Assembly: GCF_041725775.1 (NCBI RefSeq)
Contig: NZ_JBEUEL010000003.1
Span: 62,001-126,000 of the forward strand
Source: Pueribacillus sp041725775
GTDB taxonomy: Bacteria; Bacillota; Bacilli; Bacillales; UBA6769
DNA: 64,000 bases
Direction of reading: 5' to 3'
The notes beneath the pieces were generated by a model. It made no database searches, was not told where the DNA came from, and worked only from the letters and a program-made list of their open reading frames with translations. The position numbers and the translations under genes are program-made. Below are positions 16,865-25,311 of this stretch, one piece after another (position 1 is the stretch's first letter; each line of letters starts with the position of its first letter).

Positions 16865-17749
16865 TTACTTTTCGAGCCATTTATTGACACGGTCTTCGTT
16901 ATTGTCTACCCATTCTTTTGCAAGTTCAGCAGGCTCTTTCCCGTCTTGCTCCATTTTCAGTAGCCATTCTTCAATTTCATCGAGTGTGAATTCCATATTT
17001 GAATAAAGTGTATATGCTTCTGGTGCTTTCTCTTTCAAGTCAAATACGGCTCCGACTTGGACATCATCCGAACCCCAAATGTCTTTCGGGTCTTCAATCA
17101 TCTTAATGTCAAGCAGTTTAAACATCGTATGTGGGCGCCACGCGTTGAAAACGATCGGTTCATTATCATCAATCATTTTACTCGCTTGCGCAATCATTGC
17201 AGGGGTACTACTATTTGTCACATCATAATCTAAATCATATTCTTCAATTAATCTTCTTGTTGTTTGATCCATTCCACTACCAGCTTCAACTGAATAAATC
17301 ATACCATCGAATTCATCGATATAAGTCTCTAAATCTTCCGTAGAGTTAATATGGTCCATAAATTCTGGGACGGCTAATCCAACTGGCGCACCAGAATAAA
17401 GCGTTCCAATGATATCAAAGTCGCCTTCATACTTTTCTAAATAAGCTTTTTGTATGTTCGGAGACCAAATATCAATGTATACATCAATATCGCCTTCAGA
17501 GAGCGCTTCGTATAAAATACCAACCTCAGCTTCTTGAATGGTTGCATCGTATCCTTCACGTTCTAAAATTTCTTTTGAAAGATAGGCAGGAATAGTCGCA
17601 TAATCGTATGGATCTAAGCCAATGATAATTTCTTTCCCAGAGGCATTATTTTTACTCTCATTTACAGTTCCATCATCATCGTTTGCTCCACAGCCGATGA
17701 GCATGAGTAAAATCGTGATACTTACTAAATAAAATGGTTTCAACTTCAT
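16865..17749 (-). CDS. Glycine betaine/proline-type substrate-binding lipoprotein (OpuAC domain)
   Basis: 294 aa. Lipoprotein signal peptide with lipobox LIGC near residues 17-20, then an OpuAC/ProX-like domain (IGLDPYDYATIPAYLSKEIL; VYIDIWSPNIQ; VFNAWRPHTMF, with the aromatic residues typical of quaternary-amine binding). No ATPase or permease is next to it, so it is an orphan that must work with a transporter encoded elsewhere, or act as a sensor. RBS GGAGG lies about 13 bp upstream of the ATG. Confidence 0.82.
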   Translation of the reverse strand: MKLKPFYLVSITILLMLIGCGANDDDGTVNESKNNASGKEIIIGLDPYDYATIPAYLSKEILEREGYDATIQEAEVGILYEALSEGDIDVYIDIWSPNIQKAYLEKYEGDFDIIGTLYSGAPVGLAVPEFMDHINSTEDLETYIDEFDGMIYSVEAGSGMDQTTRRLIEEYDLDYDVTNSSTPAMIAQASKMIDDNEPIVFNAWRPHTMFKLLDIKMIEDPKDIWGSDDVQVGAVFDLKEKAPEAYTLYSNMEFTLDEIEEWLLKMEQDGKEPAELAKEWVDNNEDRVNKWLEK

Positions 17750-17980
17750 AATAGGAAAAGAACCTCCACATTTTGTTATTGATCATAATAAAGGGATTTT
17801 TTATGATTGAACCAAGCTGATTTATAAAACACTCCTTCCATGCTTATCCAACAATTCTAACATATATATAAACGAATAGTTTAACAATTCAAAGAAACTA
17901 AGATAATTTACAAAAATGGTAATGAATCTTACAAAATTCCTAAAAGTGGACAATAAAACCGTAAAATTACTTAGAAATTA

Positions 17981-18009
17981 TTGACAATGAATTTACCCAC
18001 TGTTAATCT
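17981..18009 (+). promoter_or_regulatory. Promoter of the structured leader
   Basis: TTGACA (17981-17986), a 17-bp spacer and TAATCT (18004-18009), with TG one base upstream of the -10 box. The -35 is a perfect sigma-A match. Predicted transcription start is near 18016, about 385 nt before the next gene. Confidence 0.65.
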
Positions 18010-18015
18010 ATACAT

Positions 18016-18399
18016 GCATAGTAAAAAAGAATTAGGTTTAAGGAAACGATGAGATGCGACTTGTATTTGGGCACCTAAGTCGTATGGAGTAAATGGTGCA
18101 ACCGGCCTTTACATCATGTTTGTATATGAACAAAAAATAGGTGAATTTCTAATCTCACGTTCATCGTTTCAATATCGAACTGACAAAACATTGAAAAAAA
18201 GAAACCAGGCTGAAAACACCATATAATTTTTCGAATATTCAGTTAAAGTGTGAAAAAATGTTCAATTGCTGCGACTTTAACTATAGAAAACTACGGTAGA
18301 AAGATATGTAATGAAGAAGGACGTCTCAATCGAATAGTTTTTAATCTCAGCGCTTTGGTGTTGAGACCCGATTCAATTTCATAGCAAAGGAAGACAGAG
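18016..18399 (+). ncRNA. Long structured leader RNA, class not recognised
   Basis: After the promoter a closing helix GAAACGATGA (18043-18052) pairs perfectly with TCATCGTTTC (18161-18170). Inside it lie CGACTT/AAGTCG (18057-18062 with 18077-18082), GTAAA/TTTAC (18089-18093 with 18108-18112, loop containing GGTGCAACCGGCC) and smaller hairpins near 18118-18130 and 18141-18157: a multi-branch junction. Further on, near 18320-18368, GTCTCAA can pair with TTGAGAC, or CTCAGCGC with GTGTTGAG, two mutually exclusive folds shortly before the RBS AAAGGA of the prepilin peptidase. This aptamer-plus-switch layout suggests a cis-regulatory RNA. I compared by eye with c-di-GMP, cobalamin, SAM, TPP, purine, T-box and fluoride motifs and found no convincing match. 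Confidence 0.5.
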
Positions 18400-19158
18400 A
18401 TGCTTGATATTATGTTATATAGCTATTTATTCATAGTTGGTCTTATCTTTGGTTCGTTTTACAATGTTGTTGGGATAAGAACAGCTGAGAAGCAGTCGAT
18501 CGTGACACCGCGTTCACACTGTCCGAACTGCCAGCAACAGCTCGCGGCAATGGAATTGATCCCAGTCGTCTCGTATGTTTTGCAAAAAGGTCGATGTAAA
18601 AATTGCCAAAAATCGTTCTCTCCAAAATATCTATTGTTTGAGTTATTGACAGCATGTCTTTTTACGATCTCACCCATAGTGGTGGGATGGTCAAAAGAGT
18701 TGCTTATCGCACTTTTACTCATTTCACTTGTTATTATCGTATCCATTTCTGATTTACATAAAATGCTCATTCCGAACAAAGTGTTATTGTTATTCGGAAT
18801 GACAACTTTCATTGTTCGCTTATTTATCCCGACGATACCGTGGTGGGATGCATATGTCGGAGCATTACTCGGTTTCGGACTGCTGTATCTCATTGCAGTC
18901 GTGAGTAAAGGCGGAATAGGTGGCGGTGATATTAAGTTGTTTGCCGTACTTGGATTGTTCGTTGGTGTGAAAGGCGTTTTGCTAACGTTATTTTTAGCTG
19001 CGTTTCTCGGTATGTTGTTTAGTCTTGTACTTATCATAATGCGAAAATTAAAACACAAACAGCCGATGCCGTTTGCCCCGTTTATTGGACTTGCTTCATT
19101 GATTAGTTATACGTATGGAGCACAGCTATGGGACTTGTATTTTCGTTTATTTGCATAA
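18400..19158 (+). CDS. Prepilin peptidase (A24 family)
   Basis: 252 aa. Bifunctional membrane aspartyl peptidase/N-methylase that processes type IV prepilins or competence pseudopilins (ComC/PilD family). Two zinc-type cysteine pairs, CPNCQ near residue 40 and CKNC near 67-70, lie in the cytoplasmic loop. The catalytic aspartates are in SDLHKMLIPNK (near 117) and GGGDIKLF (near 173-180). About eight transmembrane helices. No pilin or comG genes are adjacent, so it acts on substrates encoded elsewhere. It follows the structured leader at 18016-18399. Confidence 0.9.
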   Translation: MLDIMLYSYLFIVGLIFGSFYNVVGIRTAEKQSIVTPRSHCPNCQQQLAAMELIPVVSYVLQKGRCKNCQKSFSPKYLLFELLTACLFTISPIVVGWSKELLIALLLISLVIIVSISDLHKMLIPNKVLLLFGMTTFIVRLFIPTIPWWDAYVGALLGFGLLYLIAVVSKGGIGGGDIKLFAVLGLFVGVKGVLLTLFLAAFLGMLFSLVLIIMRKLKHKQPMPFAPFIGLASLISYTYGAQLWDLYFRLFA

Positions 19159-19198
19159 GTGGCTAGAAAGGTGAGGGGACGATGTGTTTTCATTTCGG

Positions 19199-19557
19199 AA
19201 ACCCTTTAATGTTACAGCTTTTTGATTGATGATTTGCGGAAATTTTTAACGAAACATAAGATTACGTATAAATATAAGCATTTACAATTAGAAGGATTGA
19301 ATTTTCAGAAAAAAATTCGTGGCGAAACTAAACGTTCTTTTAACAACACTAAAAGACATTCAAGACCATTGTTTTTGACTGTTTATTTTCACGTTCTCAT
19401 GTTGGTATAAACAAATAAACTAATTACCTATGGAACCGTCGCCACTCCAAATCATTTATAACCCGGAAATCTTTAACACGTATGCAGATTTAAAGCAACA
19501 AGAACCTGTCATTTATGATGTTGAGCCTCCGCAGGTCATGGAGCGAAGTTAATAACG
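19199..19557 (+). pseudogene. Remnant coding sequence, unidentified
   Basis: Two pieces look coding but are not joined in one frame. Positions 19222-19410 give 62 aa of basic sequence without a good start or RBS. Positions ~19433-19551 give a short open stretch ending in YDVEPPQVMERS and a stop. I do not recognise the product. The second piece has the look of the C-terminal end of a larger protein whose front is gone. The whole 530-bp gap between the prepilin peptidase and fadF contains no intact gene. Confidence 0.3.
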
Positions 19558-19690
19558 ATTCATCATCGGCTGTTTCAATGTGCTAATTTACGTTAAACGA
19601 GCCTATTTTTTTTTAAGCATGTAATGTTTTGTCGAAAACTTGGTCATCCTAATGAGAGGATTTGTCAGCTAGAAAAGGAGTGTAATTAGG

Positions 19691-21853
19691 ATGACGGGAC
19701 CTTCGCTTACGTTTGTCATTTTCGCGCTAGTGGCGGCAGCTGTGAGTGCTTACGGCGTGTATGCCTTTATTTATAGCATTTACATACGGTATCGGTTCAT
19801 GTCACTTGGCAAAGATACGGGAGAATTTAAAGATTGGAAAGAACGATTGCGCGTGACGTTTCGTCAAGTATTTGGTCATTCAAAAATTTTAAAAGACCGT
19901 AAAAGTGGAATTATGCACTTGTTCATTTTTTACGGTTTCTTTGTTGTGCAGTTAGGGGCTTTTGAGCTCATTATTAAAGGGTTTTATCCAGATTTTAAAT
20001 GGCCGTTTGGAGAGCTTTACCCTTTTTACACGTTGTCACAAGAGTTTACGGTAACCGCGGTTTTAATTGCAATTCTGTATGCAGCTTATCGCAGGTTTGG
20101 TGAACGTTTGCCTCGATTAAAACAGAACGTTAAAGCAACGCTCGTCATTTATTTTATTGGCGGGTTAATGCTCAGTGTGTTGTTAAGTTATGCGTTTGAA
20201 GCACTTTGGATCGGACTTGAGCCGAGCTGGATTCGTCCATTCAGTTCGATGTTTGAAGTTATTTTTGGTTTTGTTAGTTCTGATGCAGCCTATTGGCTTT
20301 TTTACTTTTTCTGGTGGGTGCATTTACTTATTTTGTTAGCGTTCATGGTGTATGTTCCGCAGTCGAAACATGCGCACCTATTGTTTGCGCCTTTTAATAT
20401 TTTGTTTTCGCGAATGGGACCTCCGAGCAAAATGCTTCCGATCGATTTTACAGATGAAACGGCGGAAGAATTTGGTGTTGGACGAGTCGAGGACTTTACA
20501 CGTGGAGAGCTGCTTGATTTATATGCATGTGTCGAATGTGGACGTTGTACGAATATGTGTCCAGGTTCAAATACTGGAAAAATGCTTTCGCCGATGCACA
20601 TTATGACAAAAGTTCGCGAGCATTTGAATGAAAAAGGTGAAGTGATTACTGAAAAATCCCCGTGGACGACTGGACGAATTCTTGGGAATCCGAAAGGGTT
20701 TATTCATATGATGGAAGACGTTCCATTTGCGCATGGAGCTCCAGAAGGATTTGACCCTGATCCAAACTTGCATACCGATATTCGTCCGACGTTAAGACAT
20801 CAGTCTGAATCGTATCGGCTAACGGAAGGCAACATCATGGATATTAACTTAATAGGAAATGTTGTCACTGAGCAAGAAATTTGGGCGTGTACGACGTGCC
20901 GAAATTGTGAGGACCAATGTCCAGTTGGCAACGAACACTTGTCACTTATTTATGGAATGCGTCGTTATCTTGTGTTAACACAAGGGAGTATGCCTGTCGA
21001 AGCACAGCGAATGATGAGTAATTACGAACGGCAAAGTAACCCGTGGGGGATCAGTCGAAAAGATCGAGTGAAGTGGCGCGATGAGAGGCCTGATTTAGCC
21101 ATTCCAACGGTGAAAGAAACCGATGATTTTGAGTATTTGTTTTGGGTCGGTTCAATGGCTTCGTACGATGATCGTTCGAAAAAAATTGCGTTTGATTTCG
21201 TAAAAATTATGAACGAAGCAGGTGTGAAGTTTGCAATCCTTGGGAATCAAGAGCGAAGCACGGGTGATACGATCCGACGTCTTGGTAATGAATATTTGTT
21301 TCAAGAGTTAGCGGAAAGAAACATTAAGCAAATCGAAAAATATAACGTGAAAAAAATTGTAACGATTGATCCACATATTTATAATGTTTTCAAAAATGAA
21401 TATCCCGATTTTGGCTTAGAAGGCGTCGAGGTTATTCACCATACTCAGCTTATCGCACAGCTCATTCGCGAAAATAAAATTTCATTGACAAATGAGTTGC
21501 AAGAAAGAATTGTTTATCATGATTCGTGTTATTTAGGACGTTATAACGGAATTTACGACGTTCCTCGGGATATATTAAAAGCGATCCCAGGAGTGACCTT
21601 GCTTGAAATGGATCGGAACAAAGAAGATGGTATGTGTTGTGGCGCAGGTGGTGCCCGAATGTGGATGGAAGAAGATGAGGGTCTTCGCGTGAATGAGACG
21701 CGTGTCAAACAGGCGATGAACGAAAAACCGACAATTATAGGGTCGAACTGTCCATATTGCTTAACGATGATGGACGATGGAGTGAAAGCGTTCGAAGCAG
21801 AACATGTTCAAACGTACGATTTAGCTGAACTTGTTGCAAAAGCGCTCGGATGA
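19691..21853 (+). CDS. fadF: Membrane iron-sulfur oxidoreductase, FadF/EtfD-like
   Basis: 720 aa, close to B. subtilis FadF (YwjF). The first ~230 residues contain about six transmembrane helices resembling the nitrate reductase gamma (heme b) subunit. Two 4Fe-4S clusters follow (CVECGRCTNMCP near 279-290 and CTTCRNCEDQCP near 400-411), then CCG domains ending in CCGAGGARMW near 652. Proteins of this family accept electrons from electron-transfer flavoprotein and reduce menaquinone, linking acyl-CoA dehydrogenases to respiration. The window holds at least three such dehydrogenases (40084-46865). RBS AAAAGGAG precedes the ATG. Single-gene unit with its own terminator. Confidence 0.85.
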   Translation: MTGPSLTFVIFALVAAAVSAYGVYAFIYSIYIRYRFMSLGKDTGEFKDWKERLRVTFRQVFGHSKILKDRKSGIMHLFIFYGFFVVQLGAFELIIKGFYPDFKWPFGELYPFYTLSQEFTVTAVLIAILYAAYRRFGERLPRLKQNVKATLVIYFIGGLMLSVLLSYAFEALWIGLEPSWIRPFSSMFEVIFGFVSSDAAYWLFYFFWWVHLLILLAFMVYVPQSKHAHLLFAPFNILFSRMGPPSKMLPIDFTDETAEEFGVGRVEDFTRGELLDLYACVECGRCTNMCPGSNTGKMLSPMHIMTKVREHLNEKGEVITEKSPWTTGRILGNPKGFIHMMEDVPFAHGAPEGFDPDPNLHTDIRPTLRHQSESYRLTEGNIMDINLIGNVVTEQEIWACTTCRNCEDQCPVGNEHLSLIYGMRRYLVLTQGSMPVEAQRMMSNYERQSNPWGISRKDRVKWRDERPDLAIPTVKETDDFEYLFWVGSMASYDDRSKKIAFDFVKIMNEAGVKFAILGNQERSTGDTIRRLGNEYLFQELAERNIKQIEKYNVKKIVTIDPHIYNVFKNEYPDFGLEGVEVIHHTQLIAQLIRENKISLTNELQERIVYHDSCYLGRYNGIYDVPRDILKAIPGVTLLEMDRNKEDGMCCGAGGARMWMEEDEGLRVNETRVKQAMNEKPTIIGSNCPYCLTMMDDGVKAFEAEHVQTYDLAELVAKALG

Positions 21854-22006
21854 GACTTTAGCACAAGTAAAAAAACACTACAATTGTCGGGATGATCAAT
21901 CTTTTGTGAAAGCTTATACTTTATGGTAGGCGATGGTTGTTCAACCGTTTCTTTGACAGTAGTGTTCCACAATATACTCCTCCAATCAGTGAGTGGAACG
22001 CCATTT

Positions 22007-22049
22007 GCACACGTATCGAAAAGCAGATATGTGTGCGCTTTTTTATTTT
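22007..22049 (+). terminator. Terminator downstream of fadF
   Basis: A 10-bp stem GCACACGTAT (22007-22016) with ATATGTGTGC (22027-22036, one wobble pair), followed by GCTTTTTTATTTT. Confidence 0.8.
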
Positions 22050-22063
22050 ATACACTAGGAAAT

Positions 22064-22100
22064 TATAAAAAAACCCAAGTGAATACTCGTCACTTGGGTT
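22064..22100 (-). terminator. Minus-strand terminator
   Basis: A perfect 11-bp stem AACCCAAGTGA (22072-22082) / TCACTTGGGTT (22090-22100). The A-run on its left becomes a T-run when read on the minus strand, so it terminates leftward transcription. The only upstream minus-strand gene is the transporter at 22753, about 650 bp away with a transposon remnant in between. Confidence 0.75.
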
Positions 22101-22116
22101 ATGGGGAAGTTGTGTA

Positions 22117-22451
22117 AGCCATTCACGTATTTATTCCTTTAGTTCTTATTAGCTGTTATCATAACGCAAGTAATAACGAGCGATTTATCTCTACGAGTAA
22201 GTTGCCGATCGATTGCCCTATATTTACCATTGATGTCGTTTCACTAAGCAAGTGGGATGCTCGGGTCGGAGAGAGCGGAAAAAACGGTGATGGACGTAGT
22301 GTAAAGGCTTGTCACGATAACGATTAAAGTAGCACGTGCAACTCAAAATTGTTAATCCAAAGTTAATTAAATGAGTGCGAAAAAATATGGACCGAACCAT
22401 AGTCATGCTATTCGAAAATTTTATTTCAGTCGGACTGACGGAATGAATAAT
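22117..22451. other. Gap with no recognisable gene
   Basis: 335 bp between the terminators and the TnpB remnant. Short open frames exist on both strands (for example 22224-22406 minus) but they have no RBS, no family features and no continuity. It may be decayed sequence associated with the transposon remnant. Confidence 0.4.
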
Positions 22452-22695
22452 TTAATTTCCGAAAGAAGTCTCCCATCTTCAAGGAATAGAAAAAGAAATG
22501 CCGTTGTCCGAACGTGTGTATAAGTGTTCTTGCGGTTTTGTATTCGATCGTGATCACAATTCAGCAATCAATATCAAAAATGAAGGATTGCGCTTATTAG
22601 CATAAAGAACATAACTTTTGGAACAAGAGTGTTAGCTCGGTCAATTTCCCACTTCAAGCGACCCGTAAGGGTAGTAAGTGGTGGGAGCAGTTCAC
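22452..22695 (+). mobile_element. IS200/IS605-type remnant, copy 1: TnpB C-terminal tail plus right end
   Basis: 244 bp. The frame ending at 22605 encodes the last ~50 residues of a TnpB: LSERVYKCSCGFVFDRDHNS then AINIKNEGL, i.e. zinc-ribbon cysteines and the third RuvC aspartate region. The upstream part is missing and the first zinc-binding cysteine pair is not preserved. Downstream is the right-end/omega-RNA hairpin and a GGGAGCAGTTCAC end. The unit matches 46885-47098 nearly base for base but holds 31 nt more between the TnpB stop and the hairpin. No tnpA is present, so it cannot move by itself. Confidence 0.8.
22648..22695 (+). ncRNA. Omega-RNA (reRNA) 3' scaffold remnant, copy 1
   Basis: CCCACTT (22648-22654) pairs with AAGTGG-T-GGG (22676-22685), with an inner ACCC/GGGT helix (22661-22664, 22669-22672). 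It ends at TTCAC (22695). In IS605-family elements this hairpin is the 3' scaffold of the TnpB guide RNA and the next ~16-20 nt are the guide. Whether it is transcribed is unknown. Confidence 0.55.
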
Positions 22696-22752
22696 TGAAG
22701 AACAATTGTTTGAAAGTAACGGTTTGTCTGTATTCCTAACTCGTTTGTTGGA

Positions 22753-23766
22753 TTAGACAATAAGAATAACTAAAAAGTAAACGAACATTGCGATGAGACC
22801 GATCGGAATGCCAAAGCGTGCCCATTCTTTGCTCGTAATGTTCAATTTGCCAGCCGCAATAATGTTTGGAATATTCCCAGGGACGAGCATGCCACCGCTA
22901 ATGAGTAATCCTAGTAAAATAGCTTGTAAAGTTTCTGTATTCATTGCAGGGCTAACTTCAGCAGCTGCAAGTGTCGCATTGTCGAGGATGGCTGAAATCA
23001 TATTAATCCAATAAAGAATATATGGACTTAAATGAAGTAAATATCGTTCGATAAAGGGTTCAAACCCTGCTCCTAACAACGTTAATCCCATAACAAACAA
23101 GTAGATTTTAAGTGAACGAACAATAATGTCAAGGTAGCTTTCATCGTTACCACTGTTCGACAATCGATTTATTTCATTTTTCGGCTTAACGATGACTGCA
23201 GTGAGAAGTCCAAAGATGGCAACGGCAGGAATGATATACAATCCGATTAAATGAATTAAATAGAAAAAATCTTCATTTAATTTGCTTACAACAATTGTTG
23301 AGAGTGGTTCTCCAATCGGTGTTAATGCTGCACCGAGTCCGATTGAAAAGCAAGCGAGAACGACGAATTGTAATTCAGATTTTCGATCCAGTTTTAAAAT
23401 TGAAGCGACTGCGACAAGGACGAGAGATGCGATAATTGCTGTAATCATACTTGATACGAGTCCGAGAAACATTACGAACAGAGCAAGAAACATCCGAAGT
23501 GACATGATGTTGCTCATCGCATGAATCGTTTTTTCTAATTGTCGGTGAAACCATTTAAACAAGGTCCCTGCTAGTAAAACCGCTAATGTAATCTGAATGG
23601 GATCTTGCAACGCTTTTAACCATAGCGTTCGATCTAATACTCCACTTATGACCGTAGTTGCTAAACCCATGACGAATAGGAAAGCTTCTAAGTTTTGTTC
23701 AACTTGTTTTACGTAGAAAGGGAGAAACAGCACGAGAATTAAAATCATAGTTAACCCGAAGATCAT
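22753..23766 (-). CDS. Polytopic membrane transporter, DUF1646-like
   Basis: 337 aa, almost entirely hydrophobic, with about ten helices. Segments ACFSIGLGAALTPIGEPLST and ILDNATLAAAEVSPA resemble the ion-transporter superfamily that holds arsenite/sodium permeases, most closely DUF1646, which is thought to transport cations such as sodium. RBS AAAAGGA lies about 8 bp upstream of the ATG. Family assignment is by pattern only. No partner gene is adjacent, and the 240-bp upstream region shows no riboswitch that I recognise. Confidence 0.65.
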   Translation of the reverse strand: MIFGLTMILILVLFLPFYVKQVEQNLEAFLFVMGLATTVISGVLDRTLWLKALQDPIQITLAVLLAGTLFKWFHRQLEKTIHAMSNIMSLRMFLALFVMFLGLVSSMITAIIASLVLVAVASILKLDRKSELQFVVLACFSIGLGAALTPIGEPLSTIVVSKLNEDFFYLIHLIGLYIIPAVAIFGLLTAVIVKPKNEINRLSNSGNDESYLDIIVRSLKIYLFVMGLTLLGAGFEPFIERYLLHLSPYILYWINMISAILDNATLAAAEVSPAMNTETLQAILLGLLISGGMLVPGNIPNIIAAGKLNITSKEWARFGIPIGLIAMFVYFLVILIV

Positions 23767-24008
23767 TGTGTAAGTCCTTTTCTAGTATATTTTTTGTCAT
23801 TTGAAGCTAATAATTAAAATTTTTCATAGCAGTAGAATGTAAGTTTCTAAAACTAATGTTTTTAAGACATGTGTCAGCACTAGTATATTCATAGAAATTG
23901 AGAAAATTAATAAAGATTTTCGCGTTAGCTTCAGGTCGAGCAATGACACGGTAAAGAGACAATAGTATAATTGTTCATTATGAGATTATATGTGAAGAGG
24001 GAGAAGCA

Positions 24009-24911
24009 ATGAGTTCGAAAATTAGACAACGAATAAAAGCGTTTCAAGAAGAAAAGAAAAACAGAGGAAGACTTTTAATCGACTGTCCCGACCAACCTGG
24101 GATTGTGGCAGCTGTATCGCAATTTTTGTTTGAACAAGGGGCGAACATTATAGAGTCGAGCCAATATTCAACTAACCCTGAAGGCGGACGTTTTTTCATG
24201 CGCATTGTTTTTGAATGTGACCATTTAAAAGCAAAGTCGAAAGAGATAGAAGCTGCGTTTGAAGCAACAATCGCACATCAATTCTCAATGGACTGGGACT
24301 TTACATATGTATTTGACATAAAAAAAATGGCCATTTTCGTTTCGAAAGAGTTGCACTGTTTGCTAGAGCTTTTATGGGAATGGCAAAACGGAGACTTAAT
24401 GACTGATATCGCGCTCGTCATTAGCAATCACGAAGATGCACGAGAGCACGTCGAGCCACTTGGCATCCCGTTTTACTACATTCCTGCAAACAAAGATATC
24501 CGTGCGGAAGTCGAGAAGAAACAATTACAGTTGCTTGAAGAGTATGACGTCGATTTCATTGTACTTGCGAGATATATGCAAATTTTAACGCCGGATTTCG
24601 TTGCGAAACATCCGAATCGGATTATTAATATTCACCATTCGTTTTTGCCTGCTTTTGTCGGCGCAAAACCGTACGAACGTGCGTATGAGCGTGGGGTGAA
24701 GCTAATCGGTGCAACGTCGCATTACGTAACGAATGATCTTGATGAAGGTCCAATTATTGAACAAGATATCCATCGAGTTGATCATCGTGACAACGTAGAA
24801 GATTTAAAGAAAATCGGTCGTTCGATTGAGCGGAGTGTTTTCGCACGTGCAGTAAAATGGCATTTAGAAGATCGGATTCTCGTTCATCGTAATAAAACGA
24901 TTGTGTTTTAA
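24009..24911 (+). CDS. purU: Formyltetrahydrofolate deformylase
   Basis: 300 aa. Hydrolyses 10-formyl-THF to THF and formate. N-terminal ACT domain (about 17-95, beginning LLIDCPDQPGIVAAVSQFL) and C-terminal formyltransferase-type domain (about 105-290) with the active-site segment NIHHSFLPAF near 206-215 and GATSHYVTNDLDEGPII. RBS GAGGGAG precedes the ATG. It probably balances one-carbon units; it is not in an operon. Confidence 0.92.
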   Translation: MSSKIRQRIKAFQEEKKNRGRLLIDCPDQPGIVAAVSQFLFEQGANIIESSQYSTNPEGGRFFMRIVFECDHLKAKSKEIEAAFEATIAHQFSMDWDFTYVFDIKKMAIFVSKELHCLLELLWEWQNGDLMTDIALVISNHEDAREHVEPLGIPFYYIPANKDIRAEVEKKQLQLLEEYDVDFIVLARYMQILTPDFVAKHPNRIINIHHSFLPAFVGAKPYERAYERGVKLIGATSHYVTNDLDEGPIIEQDIHRVDHRDNVEDLKKIGRSIERSVFARAVKWHLEDRILVHRNKTIVF

Positions 24912-25311
24912 TTTATCTTTGGAGGGATATACCGCAAAGGGCTGATGATTACAATCGCTCCCCCTCGATTCGGAGACGGTTCTGTCTTTATGCTTATAAT
25001 TATCGTTACTTACTAGAGTTTCATAAATTTTCCCAGTAATCTAGCTAAAAGGTAAAAAATATTTGATACTGACAAGTGATAACGGTAAATAGTATGCTGT
25101 TCTTTAAAAATTGCTTCAAGTATACGGAAATACCGTTTGACAGCCTTAATCATACGAGAGATTTTTTTGCTTGGCCCCGCAAAACTTAAACGGAATTCTA
25201 TAAAACAGCACGACGATTTACTAAAACGTCCGCTTGAACGAGGAAAAGACAAAATACGATGGACCGTTCGCCTACTTAATAAAACAGAAAATGAATTTCA
25301 AAGACGTGAAT
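24912..25311. other. 400-bp gap with no supported gene
   Basis: Overlapping short frames run on both strands (25013-25252 minus; 25137-25322 plus). Neither has a convincing RBS or recognisable domain, and the plus frame starts at a TTG within low-complexity sequence. No strong terminator is visible for either neighbour. Confidence 0.4.

Noticed and set aside
18037..18170. c-di-GMP (GEMM), T-box, cobalamin or SAM riboswitch
   Set aside because: Hallmark sequences (GGGCAAACC/GACGCAAAG, GGTGGAACC, GCCACTG, CTTATCAAGAG) are absent; only GCAACCGGCC loosely recalls part of GEMM. Kept as unclassified RNA.
21923..22117. 64-codon plus-strand frame after fadF
   Set aside because: Runs through two terminator hairpins and has no RBS.
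22444..22700. Functional TnpB nuclease gene
   Set aside because: Only about 50 C-terminal codons remain, preceded by a stop; the RuvC I and II regions are missing.
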